Assembly (NCBI GenBank): GCA_032717465.1
Contig: JAVRFU010003718.1
Coordinates: forward strand, 556,824 to 620,823
Length of the DNA: 64,000 bases
Reading direction: 5' to 3'
DNA from: Coenobita brevimanus
Lineage: Eukaryota; Arthropoda; Malacostraca; Decapoda; Coenobitidae
Below are positions 18,041-30,333 of the stretch, in pieces; positions within the stretch are counted from its first letter, which is position 1, and every line of letters starts with the position of its first letter. The notes under the pieces are model-generated. The model was given only the letters and a program-made list of their open reading frames with translations, was not told the origin of the DNA and made no database searches. The translations under genes were made by a program, and so were the position numbers.

Positions 18041-19540
18041 TTTTTTTTTTTTTTTTCTATCACTATGCTCTTCTTGATACTTGTATTTACCTAATTGTGA
18101 TATACAGGAAATGAGCTACGCTCGTGGGGTCCCGTCCCTTTTTCTCAATAAGTCAAATTTAGCTTTAAATGCGTTTAAGTTTTTAGACTGGACGATCTCT
18201 TTGTCCAGGTTATTCCATAGGTCTATACATCTATAAGCAAAACTATATTTCTTGATATCTTTGAAGCAGCTTGGCTTCCTGAGTTTCATGCCGTGTCCTC
18301 TTGTTACTCTCTTATCCCATAAAAACAGATCTTCTTTGTCAATTTTATCTACTCCCATCATGGTCCTGAACACTGCAATCATGTCGCCTCTCTTTCTCCT
18401 TTCTTCTGAGGAAGGCAAATCCAGCTTTTCCAGCCTCTCTCTGTACGACAGATCTGCCAGACTGGGGACCATCTTGGTTGCTGTTCTTTGTATTCTCTCA
18501 AACTTGTTTATGTCTTTCTTTTTGTGTTGGGACCACACTACTGCTGCATATTCCTGCCTGGGGTGAATCATGGCCACTATCAATTTTTTCATCATCTCCT
18601 CATCCATATAATGAAAAGCTACTCTTATATTAGTCAGGAGTTTATACGTCTCTCTAACTGTCTTGTTAATGTGTTTTTCAGGTGACAAACAGTCCTGGAC
18701 CAGCACACCCAAATCTTTCTCTTCTCTAGCTTTTGTGATTGGTTCATTACCCATCAGATAATTCAACGATGGCCACTCGGTACTTTTACCCATTTCCAAT
18801 ATTTTACATTTCCTTGCATTAAATTTCATTTCCAACATCCGGCTGCAGTCGTGTATCCTATCCAGATCGTCCTGCAGCATTTTACAATCCTCCTCAACCT
18901 CTACCTTCCTCGAGATCTTTGCGTCATCATCAAACAGACTTGCATAACTGTTCACTCCATCTACCATATCATTTACATAAATCAGGAACATTACTGGCGT
19001 CAACACCGAACCCTGGGACTCCACTTGTTACTTCCCTCCATCCAGACATCGTATCCTTTATTACTGTCCTCATTTGTCTGTCTCTCACAGAGTCTTTCAT
19101 CCATTCCAGGAGGTTCTCCTTCAACCCTCCTATATGCTTTAGTTTCCACATTAGTCTCTTATGGGGTACCTTGTCGAAGGCCTTCTGCAAATCTAAATAC
19201 TGTACACACAATCCACCCAACCATCTCTCTCCTGAAGCACCTCAATCACTCTTGAGTAAAAGCTCAACAAGTTGGAAATACATGACCTTCCACTTCTGAA
19301 TCCAAACTGACTGTCAGCCAAAATATTCATCTGTTCCAGATATTTTATCCATCTGTCTTTCAGAATTCTTTCACACAATTTTGCAACCATGCTGGTTCGA
19401 GACACTGGTCTATAATTCAGGGGTTCTTCCCTGTTTCCTCCCTTATAAATTGGTACCACATTTGCCCTCTTCCATTCTTGAGGCACTTTGCCCACTTCCA
19501 GAGAGTTAACAGTTACTCCCAGTCCTTCATTTATGGAACA
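18041..19540 (-). pseudogene. CR1-a reverse transcriptase, U3 copy
   Basis: The longest segment is a 302-codon open frame (18116-19024), from SQGSVLTPVMF through FDDDAK to GTPRA. The shared 5-bp insertion and 2-bp deletion separate it from the 5' pieces at 18969-19220 and 19193-19540. Private changes include HDCSRMLEM, STEWPS and INKFERIQ. Poly(T) at 18041-18056 is the longest in the window (16). Confidence 0.9.
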
Positions 19541-19542
19541 AT

Positions 19543-19767
19543 TGGAGAAAGAGAGGTAACAACAGAACAAAGGAAGAATATAAAAGAACAAGAAATAAAT
19601 ACACAAGAATACGTAGAGAAAAAGAAAGGAATTTTGAAAAAGGTATAATAGACAAATGCAAGGATGAACCCAGACTGTTTTATAGATTTCTTAAAGGCTA
19701 ACTGAAACAAAAGGAAGGAATCACCAAACTGAAAGTAGAAGGAGAGGTCTTTAACAATGCGGCAATG
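19543..19767 (+). pseudogene. CR1-like pre-polymerase fragment, D2
   Basis: As in D1, but AAGGCTAACTG replaces AAGGCAAACTG, changing one lysine codon to a stop-free alternative in the coding frame (K to N in GKL reading). Still cut by RTE-d. Confidence 0.72.
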
Positions 19768-20831
19768 CTATCTATCTATAGCCCGACGCCCTAATCCCGC
19801 AAAGGGTGGCCGCAGACAAAACGCCTCCAAGTCACTCTGTTACCCACCATTTGACTACCCTCCCCCCAACTCACCCCCCCCCTCCCTCATATACCTCTCA
19901 ACTCCATCCCACCACCTCATCCTCGGTCTACCCCTCCCTCTCCCTCCCTCCACCTCACCTACATACACCCTCTTAGTCAGTCTTTCAATCTCCATTCTCT
20001 CCACATGTCCAAACCACCTCAGTGTATTTCTCCTAATCTTCTCAACCACATCCACATCCACCCCACAACGTTCCTTCACTTCTTCATTCGTCAACCTGTC
20101 CCTCCACGTCACTCCACATACTCCTCTCAAGTAACTCATTTCCACTGCACTTACTCTTGACTTGTTCCCCTTTCGCAAGATCCACGCCTTGCTTCCATAC
20201 GTCAGGGTAGGGATCACAATCCGTCATGGAGTGACTTCTTAACTTCCATACTCACCTCCCTATTTCTCATCACTGCTTTCAGTGTACCAACAACCTGCCT
20301 TCCCTGCTGTACCCTTTCACGCACTTCATTCCTCAAAGTTCCATCCTTACTCATCACACTACCCAAGTACTTGAATGCACTCACATTCTCCATATCCTCA
20401 CCATCCAACCTCACTGCACACTCTGTGACTTCATTCCTCTCAAACACCATAACTTTAGCTTTGTTTACATTAACTTTCCAATTCCTTCTCCTACACATTG
20501 TCCCAAATTCATTCACCAAATCTTGCAACTCCCATTCATCCTGACTCAACATACTGCATCATCAGCAAAGAGCAACACCGGAATCTTCCAAATCTCACCC
20601 TCATTCATAAGAGCCACCCCCACATCCACTGCCCTACCTTGCACCTCCTTTACAACCCCAACCATGTATATATTAAACAGCCATGGAGACATCACACAAC
20701 TGTTTCAGTCCCACATTGACATTAAAGAACTCACTCAGCTCACCATCCACTGGCACCGTAGCCCTAGCTCCCTCGTACATACTCTTCACAGCACTCCACA
20801 ATTTCCCCTCCACTCCATATACTGTAATATG
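19768..20831 (-). pseudogene. RTE-d 3' portion, antisense, D2
   Basis: Same truncation point and tail as D1, with a few extra bases in the C-run near 19874. Confidence 0.85.
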
Positions 20832-21354
20832 ATCAATACCTGATGGATCATTTCATCACTATCTTTGTTTATACTGGTTAACAAAGGGTGGGAATGGGGG
20901 ACGAGAGGATAAAAGGGGCGTACGGTGGAGACAGAAACCCAGAGAGATGAATGGTGGACGTGGGAACAAGATTGTATAAGAAAAGACATCTTTTAACAGA
21001 TGCTGTTGACTATACTTATTTGTAACATTATAATATCGGACTTAAGTATATATACAATAACACATAACACATTGTAGGACTTCTTTCATTTTCATGCCTT
21101 TCCTATATGTTGTTGATAAAACCACAGTATCACACATTAAATACCTTTATATATTTACTCCCACTGGTTCTGATAGTGTATAACGACAATCATGACACTA
21201 TAACATCGCCAGCTTTGGTCGTTCCGCATCTGTCCAACAACGCTTACAGTGTGGTTGGGGTAGTGGTATTGGATGTGGGGTGCTCGATCCTCCAGTCGCT
21301 CACTGGCCGCTACTCCGGCTAATGCGTGGGAGAAAATTACTGTTTTCGGGTGTA

Positions 21355-21959
21355 CTGTGGCAAGACTGAACCTATCTAATGCCATGTACTGTGGCAAGAT
21401 TGAAACGATCTAATGCCATGTACTGTGGCGAGACTGAAACGATCTAATGCCATGTACTGTGGCGAGACTGAAACGATCTAATGCCATGTACTGTGGCGAG
21501 ACTGAAACGATCTAATGCCATGTACTGTGGCAAGACTGAAATGATCTAATGCCATGTACTGTGGCAAGACTGAAACGATCTAATGCCATGTACTGTGGCA
21601 AGACTGAAACGATCTAATGCCATGTACTGTGGTAAGACTGAAACGATCTAATGCCATGTACTGTGGTAAGACTGAAACGATCTAATTCCATGTACTGTGG
21701 CAAGACTGAAACGATCTAATGCCATGTACTGTGGTAAGACTGAAATGATCTAATGCCATGTACTGTGGCAAGACTGAAATGATCTAATGCCATGTACTGT
21801 GGTAAGACTGAAATGATCTAATGCCATGTACTGTGGCAAGACTGAAATGATCTAATGCCATGTACTGTGGCAAGACTGAAACGATCTAATGCCATGTACT
21901 GTGGCAAGACTGAAATGATCTAATGCCATGTACTGTGGCGAGACTGAAATGATCTAATG
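21355..21959 (+). repeat. 34-bp minisatellite, about 18 copies, D2
   Basis: Same copy number and same order of variant copies as D1, including the single ATTCC copy. The array was duplicated as a block and has not changed since. Confidence 0.95.
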
Positions 21960-22683
21960 CAGGGGTTCTTAACCTGGGGTCCGTGAAGGTCAGAATTATT
22001 GAGAACAATTTAGCAAGATTGTGTGATGCCGTTTGGCATCATTAACTTAAAAACATACAAAGAAACTCGAAGTCTTTAAGAATTCTGGTGTTCGTTGATA
22101 CACGCCTACCCTCGTTTGGCAAAGCGAGCTATGGGTGCTGTGATTCCATTTGCAACTACATACCATTGCGAGTCGGATTTCAGCACTTGTTTCTACAGTA
22201 AACCCTCATTATACGATGGGGTTCCATTCCTGAAAACCCCATCGTAAAGCAATCCATCGTATAGCAATCCCATTATAACATGGAGTCAATGGGGATACGT
22301 TCCCAGACGTGCCTAATCTCTCACATACACACACCTTGGCACTCACATACATGAAATATCCTTATGTTTAAACATTTAAAGTAACACATTAATAGTGAAT
22401 AAAGAGAAAAAAGCATGAAAACTACAGTATACAGTAGATCTTACCTTCACTGAAGCAAGCAACGGTTGTTTATGTGGTTCCTAGACAATTCGCCATGAAG
22501 TCGACAATTCGCCGTCATAATATGGACGTTCCCCGTCAGGACAATTCCCCGTCATTCTATAAACATACTTATTACTGATTAACTGATACTTTAATAACTA
22601 ATTATCAGGGGGATCTATCAAAGTCTATTTTCATTCAGTAGCATTGGCTTTGGATATCATTTATAAGTTGCACTTTTAGACAA

Positions 22684-25600
22684 CCCCCCTGGGGGTAGGG
22701 GGGTTTGTCAAGAATACTCCCCAGTATCCCTGCTTGTCGTAAAAGGCGACTAAAAGGGTTGGCGGAGGGTTAGTGCCCCTCCCCGGAAAACAACTAACTA
22801 AAAAAACAAACAATAAGCCTCGGACAAGGACTGACAAAACGTTGACGACCAAGGACCGGACAAAGGACATTGCAATTGGAACGTGGAATGTTAGGGGAGC
22901 AAATGATGAGGTGAAAGAGAGAGAGATTGTCCAGGTGCTTGAGGATGCGAAAGTGGATGTATGTGGAATAACTGAAACAAAATGGAGAGGAGAAAGTGTG
23001 AGAGAATGGGAGTATGGATGGGGTATATGTGCAGGAGTAGGTGAGAATGAGAGGGCAAAGGAAGGAGTATGTATAGCTGTGAGTAAAAGATGGAAGAGGA
23101 GCATAAGACAGTATGGATCAGTTGGATCAAGGATTGTGTGGGTAAAGTTGAAAGTTGGAATACAAATGTGGGCGATTGTGTGTGTGTATGCGCCAACGCA
23201 AGATCGTGCTAGAAGAGTGAGAGAAGAGTTCTGGACAAATGTAGAAGTGTGCATGGAAAAGTTTGGAAGGAATGATAGAGTGTTTTTGATTGGTAATATG
23301 AATGGTAAAGTTGGGAATGTGAAGGTGGATGGAATAGTTGGTGAGTGGGGTGTGCCTGCTGAGATAGATGAGAATGGGAGTGCGTTAGTGGACATTTGTG
23401 CTGGGAGGGGGTTGGTGATAGCCAATACCCTCTTCAGGCATAAAATGATCCACAGGTATACATGGCGAGTGATGAGAAGGGTGGGTGGTGAATTGAGTGA
23501 AAGGAAGGCAATGATTGATTATGTGTGTGTGGATGAAAGGATGCGAAGATGTATATTGGATGCAAGAGTTTATAGAGGTTGGGGGAGTGGACTTTCTGAC
23601 CACTACTTGGTGGTGGCCAGAGTTAAAGTTCAAGTAAGATGGAATAGAAGAAGGGAAAGACGAGAGGAAGGAGTAGTCGCAAGGAGAGTGGAAAGGTTAC
23701 AAGAGGATGAGAAAAAGGCAGAGTATAAGAGAGAAGTGGAGGAACGATTGGGCAAATATGAGTTGGAGCAGATGGGGGACGTGGAAGGTGTGTGTAGAAT
23801 ATTTACAGAAGAAATATGTGCAGCATGTGATGTGGTGTGTGGAAGGAAGAGAAGACGGAGGGGGGTGCAAGGAACAGCGTGGTGGACTGAAGAGGTGAAA
23901 CGGGCTATGGCACAAAAGAAGAAAGCATACAATGAATGGATGAGAAATAGGGGCGTGGAAGAAGTTGAGAGGCGGAAGAGAGAGTTATATGTAGAAAGAA
24001 AGAGAGAGGTGAAAAGATTAGTAAGAGAGAGTAAGAAGAGAGTGGATGAGGAATTTGGAAGGAATTTGAGTGTAAAGTGGAGGGACTGTAAGAAAATGTT
24101 CTGGAAAGAGGTGAAAAGAGTAAGACAGGGTGGAAGCGAAGTTAGCAGGGGAGTGAAAGATAAAAATGGTAGATTACTAGTGGAGAAGGGAGAAAAAGTG
24201 AGCAGATGGAGAGAACACTTTAAGGAATTGTTGAACGTGGAGGATGGAAGTAATGCGAGTATAAGTGGCTGGGGAATGGCTGGAAGAAGGAGGGAGGTGA
24301 GAAGACAGGAAGAAATCAGTAGGATAGAAGTTGTGGAAGCAATGAAGATAGTTAAATCAGGGAAAGCCCCAGGAATTGATGGAGTGTGTGGTGAAATGCT
24401 GAAGCATGGGGGAGGGATAGTAGTAGAATGGATGTGGAAGATGTGCAGATTGGCCTGGGAGGAAGGTAGAGTCCCGGAGGATTGGAAGTCAGGTATAATT
24501 ATTCCCTTGTACAAAGGAAAAGGGGAAAAAGAAGTGTTTGGTAATCATAGGGGCATTTGTCTTCTTAGTATAATAGGAAAAGTATATGGTAGGATACTTA
24601 TTGACAGAGTTAGAGAAAGAACAGAGAAATTAGTTGGAGAAGAACAGGGAAGTTTTAGGAAGGGAAGAGGTTGTGTAGATCAGATATTCATTCTCAGATC
24701 TTTAGTGGAAAAGTTTCTAGAGAAGGGAAAGAAGTTGTATGCGGCTTTCATGGATTTGGAGAAAGCATATGACAGGGTGGATAGACTAGGATTGTGGAAA
24801 GTGTTAAGAATATATGGAATAGATGGGAAGTTGTTGAATGCTGTGAAGAGTATGTACGATGGTGCGAAGGCTGCAGTGTGTGTGGATGGTGAACTAAGTG
24901 AATTTTTCTCTTTGAAAGTTGGGTTGAAACAGGGATGTGTCATGTCTCCATGGTTGTTCAATCTGTACATGGATGGGGTAATAAAAGAGGTACAAGGTAG
25001 GGTAGTGGATGTTGGAGTGGCCCTGGTGAGAGAGGATAGTGTTTGGAAACTCCCTGTACTGTTGTTTGCAGATGATACTGTGTCGTTGAGTGAAGACGAA
25101 GGGGAGCTGCAAGGCTTGGTGGATGAGTTTGGGAGAGTGTGTAAGAAACGGAATCTAAAGGTGAATGTAGGGAAGAGTAAAGTGATGGTCTTTGAGAGAG
25201 GTGAAGTCAGTGAATGTACAGCGAGGTTGGATGGTGAGGAATTGGAAAATGTGAGTACGTTTAAGTACTTGGGTAGTGTGATGAGTAAGGATGGAGGTTT
25301 GGAGGGTGAATTGCTTGAAAGGGTACAGCAGGGAAGAAAGGTTGCTGGTTCTTTGAAAGCAGTGATAAGAAACAGGGAAGTGAGCATGGAAGTGAAAAAG
25401 TTACTACATGACAGTATTGTGATACCAACTCTAACGTACGGAAGTGAAGCTTGGACGTTGTTGGAAGGACACAAGTCAAGAGTGAGAGCCGTGGAAATGA
25501 GTTATTTAAGAGGAGCCTGTGGAGTCACATGGAGAGACAGGCTGACGAATGAGGATATAAAGGAGTGTTGTGGTGTTGATGTGGATGTGATAGGAAGCGT

Positions 25601-25866
25601 TATGAGGAACACACTGAGGTGGTTTGGCCATGTGGAGAGGATGGAGGGTGAAAGACTGACGAAGAGAGTGTATGTGAGTGAGGTGGAGGGGGAAAGAGGG
25701 AGGGGAGGCCGAGGATGAGATGGAGAGATGGGGTGGAGAGGTATATGAGAGAGGGGGGTGTGAGTTGGGAGCAGGGGAGTGAAATGGCGGGGGACAGGGC
25801 GACTTGGAGGCGATTTGTTTGTGGCCACCCCAAACGGGATTGAGGCGTCTGGCAATAGATAGATAG
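22684..25866 (+). mobile_element. Full-length RTE-a non-LTR retrotransposon (D2 copy)
   Basis: ACTTTTAGACAA at 22672-22683 and 25867-25878. The leader differs from D1 only by one C fewer in the C-loop (CCCC for CCCCC at about 22717). Confidence 0.95.
22773..25718 (+). CDS. RTE-a endonuclease-reverse transcriptase polyprotein, longest frame in window
   Basis: 981 codons. In a retrotransposon this protein nicks target DNA and copies the element RNA at the nick. Residues about 30-290 form an APE-type endonuclease: IGTWNVRG, ITETKWRG, YAPTQD, IDYVCVDERM and the SDHYLVVA histidine motif. The GDxN motif reads GNMN, so the usual aspartate is asparagine (codon 175, 23295-23297; same in D1). The reverse transcriptase has KAPGIDGVCG, motif A FMDLEKAYD (Asp661), GLKQGCVMSP, and FADD with Asp767-768. 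The RTE C-terminus follows. One G fewer at 25702-25705 than in D1 shifts the frame, replacing the final ~40 residues. The listed start is GTG; no in-frame ATG precedes the endonuclease, so true initiation is unknown. The polymerase could be functional; the endonuclease is doubtful. Confidence 0.9.
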   Translation: MPLPGKQLTKKTNNKPRTRTDKTLTTKDRTKDIAIGTWNVRGANDEVKEREIVQVLEDAKVDVCGITETKWRGESVREWEYGWGICAGVGENERAKEGVCIAVSKRWKRSIRQYGSVGSRIVWVKLKVGIQMWAIVCVYAPTQDRARRVREEFWTNVEVCMEKFGRNDRVFLIGNMNGKVGNVKVDGIVGEWGVPAEIDENGSALVDICAGRGLVIANTLFRHKMIHRYTWRVMRRVGGELSERKAMIDYVCVDERMRRCILDARVYRGWGSGLSDHYLVVARVKVQVRWNRRRERREEGVVARRVERLQEDEKKAEYKREVEERLGKYELEQMGDVEGVCRIFTEEICAACDVVCGRKRRRRGVQGTAWWTEEVKRAMAQKKKAYNEWMRNRGVEEVERRKRELYVERKREVKRLVRESKKRVDEEFGRNLSVKWRDCKKMFWKEVKRVRQGGSEVSRGVKDKNGRLLVEKGEKVSRWREHFKELLNVEDGSNASISGWGMAGRRREVRRQEEISRIEVVEAMKIVKSGKAPGIDGVCGEMLKHGGGIVVEWMWKMCRLAWEEGRVPEDWKSGIIIPLYKGKGEKEVFGNHRGICLLSIIGKVYGRILIDRVRERTEKLVGEEQGSFRKGRGCVDQIFILRSLVEKFLEKGKKLYAAFMDLEKAYDRVDRLGLWKVLRIYGIDGKLLNAVKSMYDGAKAAVCVDGELSEFFSLKVGLKQGCVMSPWLFNLYMDGVIKEVQGRVVDVGVALVREDSVWKLPVLLFADDTVSLSEDEGELQGLVDEFGRVCKKRNLKVNVGKSKVMVFERGEVSECTARLDGEELENVSTFKYLGSVMSKDGGLEGELLERVQQGRKVAGSLKAVIRNREVSMEVKKLLHDSIVIPTLTYGSEAWTLLEGHKSRVRAVEMSYLRGACGVTWRDRLTNEDIKECCGVDVDVIGSVMRNTLRWFGHVERMEGERLTKRVYVSEVEGERGRGGRG

Positions 25867-27580
25867 ACTTTTAGACAATATTTAACTTGTTTCTACCTTG
25901 CTGTAGTTGACTTTGAATTATGTTCTAGCATCACCCACAGCTGTTTTCATTAATTTCCATTGGTACTACAACATCCTGGGTATATTTTAAAACGACTTTG
26001 AAGAGGTACAAGTACAGTACTAAAAAACTAGTGTACTTTCTAAATAAACTGATATGAAAATAAACGAAGGGGAATGATCCTGACGATGAAAAGTCCCGAT
26101 GGCGAATTGTCTTGTTATTGTTGTGATGGTGAATTGACTTGATGGCGAAATATCCCGAAACATTTATATAGACGTAACATGAAGATTATTTGTATAATTC
26201 CAAAGTATGTCAATCGTTCACTTAAGGTAATTAGGCATTTATATAAATGCCAATGTCTTGTATGTAGCCTTATGCTAAGATGAAGGATCGATCATAAATC
26301 AGCTGATTCACGTTTCAATATATTATTATTTTTCATTTAATGCCCATGATTTGATGCCATATTTTACATTTACTATATAAACAATAAACCACCATCACTT
26401 TTATAACTTACATAATTAAAAAACTAGTGTACTTGCTAAATAAACTGATACGTAAATAAATGATGGGGAATCGTCCTGATGGCGAATTGTCCCTACTCGG
26501 CCTCACAGTCACAGGGACTCACAGCCCTCACTCATCAATGTCAGAACTGCCTGGCTGGGCAGGGCTAGCTAATGAGGCTGGACCGGTGGACAAGTGTGTG
26601 TGGTCTAATGCCGACAGTGTGAGGACGTTTTTGTTGCGTTTGCACATTCGCTGTTCACTGAGCCACGGATGATCCATCGTTGTTGCAAATCGTTCCCATT
26701 GTATAGTGGGCATAGGGTACTAAAATTTTGACATTGTATAAGCGAAATATCGTACAATGAGGCATTGTATAATGAGGGTTTACTGTATCAAAATGATAAG
26801 TCGAAATCAACTGGATGTCAACGGTGACATGCATGTTGCCTTGTGAAAGACCACTCCACAATTTCATCTTATTCAAGCCAAACAGCAACAACAAGTTTCT
26901 CATTGAAATGAACTTTGGAGCAGACTTAAAGTTTTTTGTTTTGTTTAATTTGCTCAAGTTGGATGTATTTCATTTTTTCGAATGGCCATTAGTTTTTGCA
27001 TGAAAAAGAGTGACAAGCATAATTCTTTGTAAAGACTGTTTTATACTTTGTGATATACTGCGTGAGGTAGTTTTCAATAAAATAATGTATATGCATTGCA
27101 TGCAAAATGCTACGATTGTGCTTATGTGCATTTTTGTAGGGAAACGGTTCATAGCGTTCACCAGATTCTCGAAGGGGTCTGTGACTCAAAAAGAGATAAG
27201 AACCACTGATCTAATTCCATGTACACTCGAAAACAGTTATTTTTCCCCCTTATTAGCTGGAGTCGTGGCCAGTGAGTGACCAGCCGTTCAAGCACCCCAC
27301 ATCCAAAGCCACAACCCCAAGACCAGTGTAAGCATTGTTGGACAATTGTGAAACGACCCTGGCGATGTTACAGTGTGTCATGATTGTTGTTATAGACTAT
27401 CAGAACCAGTGGGGGGTAAATATATAAAGGTATTTAATGTGTAATACTGTGGTGTTACCCACAACATATGGGAAAGGGACGAAAATGAAAGAGGACCTAC
27501 AACGTATTGTGTGTTATTGTCTATATACCTCCGTCGTGTATTATAATGTTACAAATAAGTAAAAGTCAAGAGCATCTGTG

Positions 27581-28290
27581 GCTCAAACTGCCATGTTAAT
27601 ATGAATTAAAGGACGTCCAAAACCGCACATAACCTGTGTTAAGAATAAATAACCGCATGTGTTTGTGACATAAGTTCCACCTTACTGTGCTTATGTCACT
27701 TTACAGCTTACAACAGGATGAAATATTTGGCAGGTGTACCGAAGTATTTTATGTTATTGATTTGTTGGTGGTTAATACAGTGTGCCCTCAGTGTGCCCTC
27801 AGAGATAAGGGGACTGAATAGGCAGGCTGGCAGAAATGGAGCAGTGTGGAGAACTGCATTTATGTGATCAAGGCAGATATATGCAGTTATGTAGGAACTT
27901 TAACTGAGTGAATGAAAGAGCGAAGGGTGGCTTGAAAAATCGTTATGCAGTATATGACATGAACAGGATTATTCAAATGAATGGGCAAATAGGTAGATAG
28001 CAGGATGGTGTGATATGATCTGAAAATTGTGTGCACGAAGGTGACCCCATTTGAAGGAACGGTTGACCACTTAATAATGTAGTGGAAATACTATAGAATG
28101 GAGAAGAGAGCTACAGGAAGAAATACAGACTGTCCATGGAAAAGGAAATGGGAAGAAATAAAGAATAGGGAGGCCAGAGGAGTGGCATAATGTATTAGGT
28201 CTAGTGATCAGTGTGAAATGAGGAATGATAGAAGTAGCTAAAAAGTTTTCAGCAAAAGTGTGGGAGATGAGGAAATAGAAAGCATTAGGG

Positions 28291-28323
<33 letters not shown>

Positions 28324-28701
28324 CAAAAAAATGTATATCCGCAATGCGCCAGTCGACTTGTATAGCCGTCACGATTTTAGGTGCGAGCAAAGCTGGTCGA
28401 CTTGTATAGCGTCTTCCCATCACCCATTGAACTTTAATTTATCCTTACTCATTGACGGGACCACATGGAGATGAGGGGATACTTTCATTTGAAAGAGGAT
28501 GAGTTGGTGAGTCTTATGTATCTTTACCTTTTTCTCTAGCTGTTACAGTTTGCCTGATACAGGGAGGTCCCAAGGATACGAGCAGTCAGGTTCAATTTGG
28601 CATAGTCGTATAATGGAACACGTAGCTAATGATAAAATATCGGTTGGGTTCTAGGACCCCGTCAACGGCAAGTTTTCAAGCTAAAATATATGATACCACT
28701 A
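27581..28701. other. About 1.1 kb without a recognisable gene, D2
   Basis: Duplicate of 13508-14626, with (GA)14 at 28296-28323. Confidence 0.5.
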
Positions 28702-30285
28702 CCCCCTGGGGGTAGGGGGGTTTCAAGAATACTCCCCCAGTATCCCTGCTTGTCGTACGAGGCGACTAAAAGGGTTGGTGGTGGGTTACTGCCCCACCCC
28801 GTAAAAAGAAGATAGGAGGAAACAGCTCCTGTGAGAAGAGTGGAGAGTTTGCAAGATAGTGAGAAAATGTCAGAGTATAAGAGCATATTGGAAGACAGAT
28901 TGGGGAGGTATGAGCTAGAGCAGATGGAAGGGGTGGAAGACGTAAAATATTCACGGAAGAGATAGGCGCGGCATGTGAGGTGGTTTGTGGAGTGAGGAGG
29001 AGATGCAAGGGTGTGCAAGGGACAGCTTGGTGGAATGATGAGGTGAAATGAGCTGTGGAACAAAAGAAGAAGGCATATAGTGAATGGTTAGCGAGTAGAG
29101 GTAGGGGAGAAGATGAGAGAGAGGAGTTAGGTATATGTGAGTAGGAGAAGGGAGGTGAAGAGACTAGTGAAGGAGAGTAAGAAGAAAGTAGATGAAGAGT
29201 TTGGGAGGAATTTGAGTGTGAAATGGAGGGAGAGTAAGAAATTGTTTTGAAAGGAGGTAAAGAAAGTAAGGCTGTGTGAAAGGGGAAATAGTAGAGGAGT
29301 GAAAGATAGGAATAATAGATTGTTGGTGGAGAAGAGAGAGAAATTGAGGAGATGGAAAGAGCACTTTGAGGATTTGTTGAATGTAGAGAGTGAGAGCAGT
29401 GAGAGTGTATGTGGTTGGGGAATGGCTGGGAGAAGAAGAGATGAGAGGAGGGAGGACGAGATCAGTAGGAGGGAAGTAGTGGGAGCAATGAAGAATATCA
29501 AGTTGGGAAAGGCCCCAGGAATTGATGGAGTGTGTGGTGAAAAGCTGAGGTATGGGGGCGAGATTGTTGTGGGGTGGTTATGGAAGTTGTGTAGATTGGC
29601 TTGGGAAGAGGGAAGGGTTCCGGAGGACTGGAAATCAGGTATAATTGTTCCTTTATACAAAGGAAAAGGGAAGAGAGAAGTATGTGGTAACCATAGTGTT
29701 ATTTGCCTTCTTAGTGTGACTGGTAAAATATATGGTAGAATACTCATTGATAGGGTTAGGCATATGACAGAGGAGCTAGTTGGAGAAGAACGAGGGGGAT
29801 TTAGGAAAGGAAAAGGGTGTGTAGATCAGATATTTGTTCTAAGATGTTTTGTGGAGAAGTATCTAGAGAAAGGAAAGAAAGTGTATGCTGCCTTCATGGA
29901 CTTGGAGAAAGCTTATGACAGAATAGATAGGCAAGGTATGTGGAAGGTATTAAGAATATATGGAGTGGATAGGAAATTGTTAAGTGCTGTGAAGAGTATG
30001 TACGAATTAGCTAGGGCTACAGTGCGAGTGGATGGTGAGCTGAGTGAGTTCTTTGATCTGAATGTGGGACTGAAACAGGGTTGTGTGATGTCAGCATCAC
30101 ATCAATGGGGTTGTGAAGGAGGTGCAAGGTTGGGCAGTGGATATGGCGGTAGCTCTAATGAATGAGGGTTAGATTTGAGAGATTCCAGTGTTACCGTTTG
30201 CTGATGATACAGTATTGTTGAGTGAAGATGAATTGGAGTTGCAAGGTTTGGTGAATGAATTTGGGACAGTGTGTGGGAGGAGGAA
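28702..30285 (+). pseudogene. RTE-d 5' end and reverse transcriptase, D2
   Basis: Endonuclease-deleted as in D1. The open polymerase frame is 29299-30165. SESVCGW replaces SEIVCGW. Confidence 0.88.
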
Positions 30286-30333
30286 GCGAGCTTGTTGCCT
30301 TTGGTTCCTTCTTCCTCGCATAAAAAAAAAAAA
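30286..30333 (+). pseudogene. LINE-x tail only, U3
   Basis: Ends in 12 A's, the shortest poly(A) of the array. Confidence 0.75.

Larger units (their letters stand above)
22484..26491. mobile_element. GACAATTCGCCAT inverted-repeat element, D2
   Basis: CCTA at 22480-22483 and 26492-26495; termini identical to D1. Confidence 0.7.
22196..26785. mobile_element. pogo/Tigger-like element, D2
   Basis: TA at 22194-22195 and 26786-26787; termini identical to D1. Confidence 0.85.
21960..27208 (+). mobile_element. hAT DNA transposon relic, D2
   Basis: TSD ATCTAATG (21952-21959) and ATCTAATT (27209-27216). It carries the same hATC fragments on either side of the pogo-like insertion (left part about 22080-22193, right part 26788-26844). 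Confidence 0.85.
20996..27580. mobile_element. Foldback-like element, D2
   Basis: Arms 20996-21354 and 27217-27580 flank the minisatellite and the nested hAT exactly as in D1. Confidence 0.7.
19541..30285. mobile_element. Composite insert D2 (near-identical duplicate of D1)
   Basis: Same parts in the same order as D1, at an offset of 14,071-14,075 bp. Differences I could see are sparse substitutions (e.g. 7137 G against 21211 A; 15329 T against 29404 G), one 3-bp deletion near 22048, one GA repeat unit, and single-base length changes in homopolymers. Confidence 0.88.

Noticed and set aside
23630..24514. Long minus-strand frame (294 codons) opposite the RTE-a polymerase, and similar ones at 9793-10440, 10606-11400 and 24680-25474
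   Set aside because: Rich in Ser, Pro, Leu and Phe, no recognisable motif, and exactly antisense to a purine-rich coding strand. They are composition shadows.
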